This document shows, piece by piece, positions 1-6,224 of a DNA stretch of 6,337 nt; the first letter of the stretch is position 1; every line of letters starts with the position of its first letter. The DNA lies in the NCBI GenBank assembly GCA_028275295.1, contig JAPWUY010000118.1, forward strand, positions 1 through 6,337, written 5' to 3'. The stretch is from Thermodesulfobacteriota bacterium. GTDB lineage: Bacteria > Desulfobacterota > Desulfocorpusculales > Desulfocorpusculum. The position numbers and the translations under genes were made by a program. The notes below the pieces were generated by a model. That model had not been told where the DNA came from. It saw only the letters and a program-made list of their open reading frames with translations, and did no database searches.

Positions 1-6
1 CGTTCT

Positions 7-34
7 AATATAAAGAAAAAAAACACCCTGTCAA
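7..34 (-). promoter_or_regulatory. Leftward sigma-70-type promoter at the window edge
   Basis: Read on the minus strand, TTGACA (positions 34 to 29) is a perfect -35 box. It is followed by a 16-base spacer containing eight T's, then TATATT (positions 12 to 7), a five-of-six match to the -10 consensus. Transcription would start at or just beyond the left edge of the window and drive a gene outside it, divergent from the cluster on the right. The T-run could suggest a terminator instead, but no stable stem precedes it on that strand. Confidence 0.5.
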
Positions 35-212
35 GCCGAACCCTCGCAGAACATCTCTTCATGACTTCAAAGCCTCTTCACATTTTACCCCCTAATCCCT
101 CATCCGTCCAAATCCGCGAGCCCCTTCCCGCCTAGGCCCAGTCGCCACGCTTCTCCTGGACAACTCTACGGACCACGGGGATCCTTTGCAACCAGTTTTC
201 CCCTCGATGCCT

Positions 213-237
213 TTTCCATGGGAGAGTCCCACGGAAA
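213..237. repeat. 25-base inverted repeat, operator or hairpin candidate
   Basis: Eleven-base arms at 213-223 and 227-237 flank a three-base GAG centre. Arm one is TTTCCATGGGA and arm two is TCCCACGGAAA. They pair at ten of eleven positions, with a single A/C mismatch, and a T/G wobble can add one more pair outside. The site sits in the non-coding gap about 220 bases before the first gene. An arm length of 11 with a short centre is typical of a dimeric repressor site, but I do not recognise it as the motif of a named regulator. No T-run follows, so it is not an intrinsic terminator. Confidence 0.45.
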
Positions 238-320
238 GTCTCTTAGCCGAGGTAGCAAGGGCCCAAGAATTGGGGACCCTACCTAACTTGGTGGGCGAGG
301 GCCTCATGGACAAGGGGCAG

Positions 321-340
321 CTTGGGGCCTAGGCCAAAAG
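321..340. repeat. Interrupted palindrome around GGCCTAGGCC
   Basis: A perfect ten-base palindrome, GGCCTAGGCC, lies at 326-335. Symmetry continues after two mismatched positions on each side as CTT (321-323) and AAG (338-340), making a 20-base interrupted dyad. The nine-base core GCCTAGGCC also occurs at 130-138. In GC-rich DNA such short palindromes arise by chance, so regulatory meaning is only a possibility. Confidence 0.25.
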
Positions 341-368
341 CACATCATGGCGGGTGCCAAAGACAGTC

Positions 369-398
369 TTGACAAAGGGGTTCGGGGGGAAGCAAATT
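369..398 (+). promoter_or_regulatory. Weak candidate promoter for the cluster
   Basis: TTGACA at 369-374 is a perfect -35 box. The best -10 candidates at normal spacing, GCAAAT at 392-397 and CAAATT at 393-398, match TATAAT at only three of six positions. Transcription would begin near 405 and leave a leader of about 50 bases before the ATG at 457. An 11-base dyad, AAGACAGTCTT (360-370), overlaps the -35 box and could be an operator. The poor -10 box means activation or another promoter may be needed. Confidence 0.25.
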
Positions 399-419
399 TC
401 CAATTCGACTGCCTCGAGT

Positions 420-431
420 CCGAGGCCTCGG
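420..431. repeat. 12-base perfect palindrome before the first gene
   Basis: CCGAGGCCTCGG is a perfect twelve-base palindrome that ends 25 bases before the ATG at 457. The CGAGGC part can also pair with GCCTCG at 411-416 across a four-base loop, so two alternative pairings are possible in the mRNA leader. It may be an operator, a leader structure, or chance in GC-rich sequence. Confidence 0.25.
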
Positions 432-456
432 TGGAAGTGATTTGGGACCAAGAGCG

Positions 457-1584
457 ATGGAAACTCCCCAATGTGCATCAACGGTCCACCCCATTTTGGT
501 CATTCCCGGAGACGGAATAGGCCCTGAAATAATGGATGCCACCCTCCGAGTCCTGCGCTTCCTAGAGGGGCTTTGTGGAAGATTCAAGCTCTCCTTCGAG
601 ATACACGAGGCAGGGGCATCATCCTATTTGAGGACTGGAAAGGCCATGCCAGATGAGGCGGCGGATGCCTTCGAGAGGTGCAAGGTGGCATTGAAGGGAC
701 CAGTGGGCCTTCCCTGTGTGAGGACCCGGGAGAGGACAGAGGCAGGTCTTCTGGGCGGAATCCTGAGGGTAGGATTCGATCTCTACGCCAATGTCAGGCC
801 CATCCGTCACATTCCAGGGGTCCCGAGCCCTTTGGGAGAGAAGGGCGATCTCATAGACTACGTGATCGTTAGGGAAAATACAGAGGGTCTCTACCTCTCC
901 AGGGGAAAGGGCCTGCGGACGGAACAGGCTGCGGTGGACAATCTCCTCCTCACGAGAAGGGGCTGCGAGAGGATATCTCGTTTCGCCTTCCAACTGGCAT
1001 CCAAGAAGCGAGAAGGGGCACCCGAAGACGGAAACAGGAGGGTGACCCTAGTGGAAAAAAGCAACGTCCTCGTCTCCTTCGCCTTCTTCAAGGATATCTT
1101 CCTGCAAGTGGCAGGGGAGTTTCCCAATGTAGCACACGAGTGCATGTATGTGGATGCTGCAGCATCCGCCCTGGTCACGAATCCAGAACATTTCCAGGTG
1201 ATAGTCACCGAGAACATGTTCGGGGATATTTTGAGTGACCTGGGAGGGGCCACTGTCGGTGGCCTTGGCTTCTGCCCCTCGGCCAATATAGGCGAGGGGC
1301 ACGCATATTTCGAGCCCATCCACGGATCGGCACCGCACATAGCGGGAAAAGACCTGGCGAATCCCACGGGCCTGATCCTCTCCGCTTCGATGATGTTGGA
1401 CTATCTCGGGGAGAGAGAGGCTGCCAAACTTCTGGAGAAGGGCGTCTCCAAGGCCTGGTCCAAGGGGAAGATCAAAGTGGAGAAGGGAGGGATAGTGCCA
1501 GGTGGAGCTAGGCTTGTGGCAGAGGCCGTGATGGAGGCCCTGGAGGAGGTGGCAAAGGGTGAGCTCACCACTTGTGGGAGCTGA
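457..1584 (+). CDS. Isocitrate/isopropylmalate-family dehydrogenase
   Basis: This is a cytoplasmic beta-decarboxylating dehydrogenase of 375 residues, the usual length for the NAD-type isocitrate, isopropylmalate and tartrate dehydrogenase family. Visible motifs are GDGIGPE (18-24), GPVG (81-84), LYANVRP (109-115), RENTEG (139-144) with the catalytic Tyr at 146, the catalytic Lys at 201 in VEKSN, metal-binding Asp at 233, 257 and 261 (GDILSD), and a cofactor loop HGSAPHIAGK (289-298) followed by ANP. RENTEG resembles isocitrate or tartrate dehydrogenases. However, the Ser and Asn that bind isocitrate's gamma-carboxylate in E. coli Icd align with Leu98 and Gly100, and the usual NAD-type Asp of the cofactor loop is His294. 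The substrate is therefore open. ATG 457 was chosen because it leaves 12 residues before the first strand. A TTG at 442 with GGAAG just upstream is an alternative start. It heads the cluster and precedes tcuA by 102 bases. Confidence 0.88.
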   Translation: METPQCASTVHPILVIPGDGIGPEIMDATLRVLRFLEGLCGRFKLSFEIHEAGASSYLRTGKAMPDEAADAFERCKVALKGPVGLPCVRTRERTEAGLLGGILRVGFDLYANVRPIRHIPGVPSPLGEKGDLIDYVIVRENTEGLYLSRGKGLRTEQAAVDNLLLTRRGCERISRFAFQLASKKREGAPEDGNRRVTLVEKSNVLVSFAFFKDIFLQVAGEFPNVAHECMYVDAAASALVTNPEHFQVIVTENMFGDILSDLGGATVGGLGFCPSANIGEGHAYFEPIHGSAPHIAGKDLANPTGLILSASMMLDYLGEREAAKLLEKGVSKAWSKGKIKVEKGGIVPGGARLVAEAVMEALEEVAKGELTTCGS

Positions 1585-1615
1585 CTTGGGGCCCCTTGGG
1601 GCTGAGCGCCAGTGG

Positions 1616-1632
1616 CCTTCGATGGCCGAAGG
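1616..1632 (+). repeat. Small inverted repeat after the first gene
   Basis: CCTTCG (1616-1621) and CGAAGG (1627-1632) can pair around the five-base loop ATGGC. The stem is only six pairs and no T-run follows. It precedes the larger stem-loop at 1640-1677 in the same gap, so the two could act together as a leader structure for tcuA. Confidence 0.3.
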
Positions 1633-1639
1633 GATCTCG

Positions 1640-1677
1640 CGAAAGAGGTCTTCTCGAGCGAGGGAAGAGCTCTTTCG
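1640..1677 (+). promoter_or_regulatory. Strong stem-loop just upstream of tcuA
   Basis: The arm at 1640-1655 pairs with 1662-1677 around the loop GAGCGA (1656-1661). The outer eight pairs (CGAAAGAG with CTCTTTCG) are perfect. A single G/G mismatch follows, then seven further pairs including one U/G wobble. The stem ends nine bases before the ATG at 1687, and the purine-rich AGGGAAGAG stretch (1661-1669), the best ribosome-binding-like sequence in this gap, lies in its loop and 3' arm. No T-run follows, so it is not a classic terminator. It could control tcuA translation, stabilise or process the mRNA between the first gene and tcuA, or act as a DNA operator. Confidence 0.5.
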
Positions 1678-1686
1678 GGCCAGAAT

Positions 1687-3081
1687 ATGGGCGCCATGGC
1701 AGATGTCGACGTGCTGGTCATAGGGGGAGGTAACGCTGCCCTTTGTGCGGCAATCACTGCCAGGGAGCGAGGGGCAAGTGTTCTCATGGTGGAATGTGCC
1801 TCCAGGGAGATGAGGGGAGGCAACAGTCGTCATACGAGAAACCTGAGGATGCTTCACGATGAGCCTACCCCTTATCTCACAGGAGCGTACCTGGAAGAGG
1901 AATTCTGGGAGGACCTCCTCTCAGTCACCCAAGGCCAGACGAACGAGCAACTGGCGAGGATGGTCATAAGGGAGTCGAAGGGGCTTGGCCCATGGATGGA
2001 AGCCCACGGTTGCATGTTCCAGCCACCCCTGAAGGGGACCCTCCATCTCTCGAGGACCAACGCTCACTTCCTAGGGGGAGGAAAAGCCCTCATAAACTCC
2101 TATTACCGGACTGCGGAGAGACTCGGGGTGAGGATACTCTATGACACGGAGGCAGTGGGGATCGAGCTGCAAGGTGGCCTCTTCCACAAGGCTATATTGA
2201 GGGGGAAAGGGTCGGAGGACGCTCTTGTGGCCAAAAGCGTTGTCGTGGCCTCGGGAGGGTTTCAGGCCAATCTCGAGTGGCTGGAACAACACTGGGGGGA
2301 GAGAGCACGAAACTTCCTCGTTCGGGGCACTCCATTCAATAAGGGGACTATGCTGAGGGCCCTCTTGGAGCTCGGGGCGAGACCCATCGGCGATCCCACG
2401 CAGTGTCATGCTGTGGCAATAGATGCTAGGGCTCCCAAGTTCGATGGAGGAATTGTCACGAGGCTCGACTGCATTCCCTTGGGCATTGTCGTCAACAAAC
2501 AATGCAGACGCTTCTACGACGAAGGCGAGAACTTCTGGCCCAAAAGATATGCCATATGGGGCAGGCTCGTGGCAGAGCAGCCCGAGCAGGTGGCATTCTG
2601 CATAATAGATTCCAAGTCCCTGGAGCTCTTTATCCCTTCTGTCTTTCCCCCTTTCGAGGCGTATTCCATCGCCTCTTTGGCCCAACAACTGGGCCTCGAC
2701 CCCGAAGGTCTCGAAAGAACCGTCTCGGAGTTCAATATGTCGGTCAAGCCGGGCAGGTTCGATCCAACGGTTCTCGATGACTGCCACACAGTGGATCTGG
2801 ATCCGCCGAAGACCCATTGGGCCCGCCCCTTGGACGTCCCTCCTTTCTATGCCTATCCCCTGAGACCAGGGATCACATTCACCTATTTCGGTGTAGAAGT
2901 GGATGAGAAGGCCAGGGTCATCTTCTCGGAGGGAGGCCCAGCACCCAACATATTCGCTGCAGGGGAGATAATGGCTGGTAACATCCTCGGGAGGGGCTAT
3001 CTGGCTGGGTTCGGAATGACAATAGGAACTGTTTTCGGAAAAATTGCTGGGAGGGAAGCTGCCGTCCATGGTAGGGGATGA
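1687..3081 (+). CDS. tcuA: FAD-dependent tricarballylate dehydrogenase TcuA
   Basis: TcuA oxidises tricarballylate to cis-aconitate and hands electrons from its FAD to TcuB. From ATG 1687 the protein has 464 residues, about the length of Salmonella TcuA. It opens with a Rossmann FAD-binding motif (VIGGGNAA, 11-18, ending near the acidic residue of MVE at 34-36). It continues with segments I recognise from TcuA: RFYDEGENFWPKRYAIWGRL (275-294), KTHWARP (375-381), PLRPGITFTY (391-400) and the FAD-closing AAGEIMAGNILGRGYLAGFG (424-443). No signal peptide is seen, so it should be cytoplasmic and held at the membrane by TcuB. The start is uncertain. ATG 1696 and GTG 1612 are in frame and none has a clear ribosome binding site. 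The GTG form would add 25 residues across the stem-loop, which I consider unlikely. The related CobZ of cobalamin synthesis is an alternative family, but the aconitase and isocitrate dehydrogenase neighbours favour TcuA. Confidence 0.9.
   Translation: MGAMADVDVLVIGGGNAALCAAITARERGASVLMVECASREMRGGNSRHTRNLRMLHDEPTPYLTGAYLEEEFWEDLLSVTQGQTNEQLARMVIRESKGLGPWMEAHGCMFQPPLKGTLHLSRTNAHFLGGGKALINSYYRTAERLGVRILYDTEAVGIELQGGLFHKAILRGKGSEDALVAKSVVVASGGFQANLEWLEQHWGERARNFLVRGTPFNKGTMLRALLELGARPIGDPTQCHAVAIDARAPKFDGGIVTRLDCIPLGIVVNKQCRRFYDEGENFWPKRYAIWGRLVAEQPEQVAFCIIDSKSLELFIPSVFPPFEAYSIASLAQQLGLDPEGLERTVSEFNMSVKPGRFDPTVLDDCHTVDLDPPKTHWARPLDVPPFYAYPLRPGITFTYFGVEVDEKARVIFSEGGPAPNIFAAGEIMAGNILGRGYLAGFGMTIGTVFGKIAGREAAVHGRG
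3049..3058 (+). promoter_or_regulatory. Ribosome binding site of tcuB inside tcuA
   Basis: GGGAGGGAAG lies nine bases before the ATG at 3068 and is embedded in the last codons of tcuA. It decides the tcuB start in favour of ATG 3068 over the in-frame TTG at 3044. It also implies that tcuB translation is coupled to the end of tcuA. Confidence 0.7.
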
Positions 3082-4186
3082 TCCTTGGAAAGAGGCCCAG
3101 AGAGCCATGACCATATGCAATGCTTGCAGATACTGCGAGGGATTCTGTGCGGTCTTCCCGGCAATGGAGTTGAGGAGGACATTTACCCCCTCTGACTTGA
3201 TGTATCTGAGCAACCTCTGCCACAACTGTAGAGCCTGCTACTATGCCTGCCAGTATGCCCCACCGCACCAATTCATGCTCAATGTGCCGAGGGCCATGGC
3301 AGAACTGAGGTCCTTGACGTACAGGGAAATGGCAGTCCCCAGGGCTCTGGGAAGGCTCATGGGGAAGAGCTCTCTGTTCACATCCATTGCAGTCCTCTCG
3401 GCAACTCTATTGACCGTTTCCACGACCCTATGGTCCGTCCCGGAGGAGGTCCTCTTTTCCTCCTGGAGAGGAGAGGGGGCCTTCTACAGGGTCATTCCTT
3501 ACCCCTCGATGGTGCTTCCTTTTTGCATCCTCTTTGCATGGGCGATCTGGACTGTGGGAGCGAGCCTCCTCAGGTTCTGGAAGAAAATGGGACAGGACCT
3601 GGGCTCCCTCTTGGACCCCAGATTCCACCTCAAAGCCTTGAGGGATGTCGCATCCCTCAGATATCTCGGTGGAGGAGGCCACGGATGCAACTACCCTGGA
3701 GAAAGATTCAGCCATGCGAGGAGATGGTTGCACCAGCTCGTTTTCTGGGGATCGCTTCTCTGTCTTGCATCCACTGCTATAGCGGCCTTTTACGACCACT
3801 TCTTGCAATGGAAGGCCCCCTACCCTCTTTGGAGTTTGCCAGTTTCACTGGGGATTCTGGGTGGGGCTGGAATCCTGGCGGGATCTTGTGGCCTCATGCT
3901 TCTCAAGGTGAGAATGGACCCCGTGCCATCTGACCCCAAAACCCTCGGGATGGACATCTCCCTCCTCTCAGTGCTCTCTCTAATCTGTGCGAGTGGCTTT
4001 CTCCTTCTTTGGTTGAGGGATACCGGAACGATGGGTATACTCCTCGCTGTGCACCTGGGAATTGTTGGCGGATTTTTCCTTTCCATCCCATTGGGAAAGC
4101 TAGTTCATGGACCTTACAGGTACTTGGCACTGGTGAGAAATGCGATTGAGCAAATGGGCAACGATCGCCAACATGAGCCCACATAG
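3068..4186 (+). CDS. tcuB: Tricarballylate utilisation iron-sulfur membrane protein TcuB
   Basis: TcuB reoxidises the FADH2 of TcuA and passes electrons towards the membrane quinone pool. The 372-residue protein has two cysteine motifs typical of two [4Fe-4S] clusters: Cys17, 20, 23, 27 and Cys51, 54, 57, 61, the latter in CHNCRACYYACQYAPP, a hallmark of this family. About six hydrophobic helices follow, at roughly 103-123, 145-170, 224-241, 257-280, 297-316 and 323-343. Family landmarks include FSHARRWLHQ (214-223) and KLVHGPYR (344-351). Histidines 205, 216, 222, 244, 329 and 347 lie in or near membrane segments. Some could bind heme b, as proposed for the homologous part of CobZ. The second His I expect after LH in this family is Gln223 here. 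The gene overlaps tcuA by 14 bases, which supports a co-translated two-subunit complex. Confidence 0.9.
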   Translation: MVGDDPWKEAQRAMTICNACRYCEGFCAVFPAMELRRTFTPSDLMYLSNLCHNCRACYYACQYAPPHQFMLNVPRAMAELRSLTYREMAVPRALGRLMGKSSLFTSIAVLSATLLTVSTTLWSVPEEVLFSSWRGEGAFYRVIPYPSMVLPFCILFAWAIWTVGASLLRFWKKMGQDLGSLLDPRFHLKALRDVASLRYLGGGGHGCNYPGERFSHARRWLHQLVFWGSLLCLASTAIAAFYDHFLQWKAPYPLWSLPVSLGILGGAGILAGSCGLMLLKVRMDPVPSDPKTLGMDISLLSVLSLICASGFLLLWLRDTGTMGILLAVHLGIVGGFFLSIPLGKLVHGPYRYLALVRNAIEQMGNDRQHEPT

Positions 4187-4208
4187 TGAGACTTCTCGGG
4201 AGTGAACC

Positions 4209-6149
4209 ATGGGCAAGAACATCGTCGAGAAAATACTAGAGGCACATCTCCTCAAGGGCCGATGCGTCCCCGGCGAGGAGATAGAGATAAGGGTGGACCA
4301 GACTCTGATACATGACGCCACGGGCACCATGGCCATGCTCGAGTTCGAGGCACTCGGTCTCGAGACCATAAAGCCAAGGCCCTCGGTCGTCTATGTGGAT
4401 CACAATACCCAACAAATAGGGTTCGAGAACAGTGACGACCACATCTATCTCCAGAGCGCTGCCCAGCGCTTCGGCGCCATCTACTCCAGAGCTGGGAACG
4501 GTATCTGTCACCAAGTTCACCTGGAACGTTTCGGGATCCCCGGAACCGTGCTCCTGGGTGCGGACAGCCATACCCCCACTGCTGGAGGCCTTGGCCAACT
4601 GGGAATAGGGGCTGGCGGCTTGGATGTGGCCGTTGCCATGGGAATAGGGTCTTACCGTCTCCAGTGCCCGAGGGTCTATCTCGTGAGGCTTTCGGGAAGG
4701 CTCGCCCCTTGGAGTGCGGCCAAGGACGTGGTCCTGAAGCTCCTGTCCATCCTCTCCACGAGGGGAAATGTGGGGGTGGTACTGGAATACGGGGGAGAAG
4801 GGGTGAAGAGCCTGAGCGTCCCTGAAAGGGCGACCATCGCCAATATGGGAGCGGAGATGGGGGTCACAAGTTCCATCTTCCCTTCGGACGAAAATACCCT
4901 CCGTTTCCTCAAGGCCCAGGGCAGGGAATCCCAGTGGAGGGAATTATTCGCCGATCAGGACGCGCGGTACGACAGGATAATAGAGCTGGACCTCTCGGAG
5001 GTAGAGCCCATGGTGGCATTGCCTCACAGCCCTGGGAATGTGCGGAGAATCGAGGAGGTGGAAGGTCTGGAGGTGGATCAGGTTTGCATAGGCTCGTGCA
5101 CCAATTCCTCTTACAAGGATCTGATGACAGCCGCCGCGATCCTCAAGGGCAGGACAGTCCACCCGAGGGTCAGTCTCGCAGTCGCACCTGGATCCCGCCA
5201 AGTGTTGCTGATGCTGGCGGAAAATGGGGCCCTCTCGGACCTGGTCAGGGCAGGGGCAAGAATAAAGGAATGTGCCTGCACATTTTGTATAGGGAATGAG
5301 TTATCGCCAAAAAGCGGCGGTGTCTCGGTGCGAACTTCCAACAGGAACTTCGAGGGAAGATCTGGGACCAAGGACGCCAAGGTCTTTCTCACGAGCGTTG
5401 AGGCAGCGGCCTCAGCAGCCATAACAGGGAAGCTGACGGATCCCAGAAGACTGGGGATCCCATATCCCCACATCCAAGAGCCAGATGCCTACCTCGTGGA
5501 TGACTCCATGTTCATATTGCCAAGACCAGAAGGGGAAAGGGGAGAGCTCGTGAAGGGACCCAATATAGGCGAGCCGCCCAAGAACGAGCCCATGCCCGAG
5601 TCCCTCGGAGCTGAGGTCGTCATAAAGCTAGGCGACAATATCACCACGGACCACATAACCCCAGCTGGCCAGAGGCTCAAATACAGGTCCAATATAGCCA
5701 AGTACTCGGAGTTCGTGTTCGAGAATGTGGATGCGACCTTCTCGAGGAGATGCCTCGAGAACAAAAGGAGGGGATTGCACAACTTGATAGTCGCTGGATT
5801 CTCTTACGGACAGGGCTCAAGCAGGGAGCATGCGGCCATATGCCCCATGTATCTAGGTGTCAAGGCCGTGATAGCCAAGTCCTTCGAGAGAATTCACGCA
5901 TCGAACCTAGTGAACTTCGGAATAGTTCCCTTGATCTTCGAGGACCAGGGGGCCTACGACAAGATCACAACAGGCCAGAAACTCCTGTGCAGGGATTTCA
6001 GAGAAAGCATAGAGGCCGGTAAAACAGTGGTGCTGGAAGACCCAGGGACAGGTTTTGTCTTGAAGTGCACCTATGAACTTTCGGAGACCCAAAGGGAGAT
6101 ATTGCTCGAAGGAGGTCTTCTCAACTGGATAAGGAGAAGAAAGGCCTGA
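4209..6149 (+). CDS. acn: Aconitate hydratase, Aquifex type
   Basis: Aconitase interconverts citrate, cis-aconitate and isocitrate using a [4Fe-4S] cluster in the cytoplasm. The 646-residue length and sequence fit the shorter Aquifex-type family rather than the roughly 890-residue AcnA. By alignment with mitochondrial aconitase, active-site positions include His65 (DHNTQ), His101 (GICHQ), Asp119 and His121 (DSHTPTAGG), and Ser537, Ser538 and Arg539 (GQGSSREHA). Cluster ligands are Cys297 (CIGSCTNSS), Cys357 and Cys360. The swivel domain begins near residue 470 with GDNITTDHITPAG. The usual CGPCIG motif reads CTFCIG here, and the residues just after it also differ from the family. GGGAGTG at 4198-4204 is a well-placed ribosome binding site. 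The gene lies 22 bases after tcuB, so it would receive the cis-aconitate made by TcuA. Confidence 0.93.
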   Translation: MGKNIVEKILEAHLLKGRCVPGEEIEIRVDQTLIHDATGTMAMLEFEALGLETIKPRPSVVYVDHNTQQIGFENSDDHIYLQSAAQRFGAIYSRAGNGICHQVHLERFGIPGTVLLGADSHTPTAGGLGQLGIGAGGLDVAVAMGIGSYRLQCPRVYLVRLSGRLAPWSAAKDVVLKLLSILSTRGNVGVVLEYGGEGVKSLSVPERATIANMGAEMGVTSSIFPSDENTLRFLKAQGRESQWRELFADQDARYDRIIELDLSEVEPMVALPHSPGNVRRIEEVEGLEVDQVCIGSCTNSSYKDLMTAAAILKGRTVHPRVSLAVAPGSRQVLLMLAENGALSDLVRAGARIKECACTFCIGNELSPKSGGVSVRTSNRNFEGRSGTKDAKVFLTSVEAAASAAITGKLTDPRRLGIPYPHIQEPDAYLVDDSMFILPRPEGERGELVKGPNIGEPPKNEPMPESLGAEVVIKLGDNITTDHITPAGQRLKYRSNIAKYSEFVFENVDATFSRRCLENKRRGLHNLIVAGFSYGQGSSREHAAICPMYLGVKAVIAKSFERIHASNLVNFGIVPLIFEDQGAYDKITTGQKLLCRDFRESIEAGKTVVLEDPGTGFVLKCTYELSETQREILLEGGLLNWIRRRKA

Positions 6150-6224
6150 TGGCAAAAGAAAAGGACGTTTTTCGGTCTTGGGCTGAGCGAAGGAGGCCAT
6201 GAGAGAGAAGGGGAGTCGTGATCC

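Larger units (their letters stand above)
1..456. other. Long upstream gap with no supported gene
   Basis: No convincing coding region was found here on either strand. The longest rightward open stretches are a 41-codon frame from an ATG at 207 and a 57-codon frame from an ATG at 347. Neither has a ribosome binding site or a recognisable domain. A 73-codon leftward frame (92-313) is rich in Ser, Arg and Gly and looks like a chance opening. The first 35 or so bases are A+T-rich, with a run of eight A's at 16-23, unlike the rest of the window. The stretch contains a leftward promoter, a weak rightward promoter candidate and several inverted repeats, listed separately. It is best read as a regulatory gap between divergent transcription units. 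No tRNA or other RNA gene was recognised. Confidence 0.6.

Noticed and set aside
92..313. 73-codon leftward open frame
   Set aside because: Its composition is dominated by Ser, Arg and Gly with no recognisable domain, so it was treated as a GC-rich chance frame.
207..332. 41-codon rightward open frame starting at ATG 207, open back to 96
   Set aside because: It has no ribosome binding site and no domain, and it crosses the strong 25-base dyad, so a chance opening is more likely.
1588..1601. GGGGCCCC and CCCCTTGGGG pairing right after the first gene's stop
   Set aside because: The loop would have zero or two bases and there is no T-run, so it is not a credible terminator.
1048..1857. 269-codon leftward open frame opposite the first dehydrogenase and tcuA
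   Set aside because: It lies antisense to two clear enzymes and its sequence is rich in His, Ser and Pro, as expected of a shadow.
2071..3225. 384-codon leftward open frame opposite tcuA
   Set aside because: The opposite strand matches TcuA throughout and this frame shows no motif of its own.
6150..6224. Possible terminator between the aconitase and isocitrate dehydrogenase genes (T5 at 6169-6173)
   Set aside because: No stable stem precedes the short T-run, so readthrough into icd is expected.
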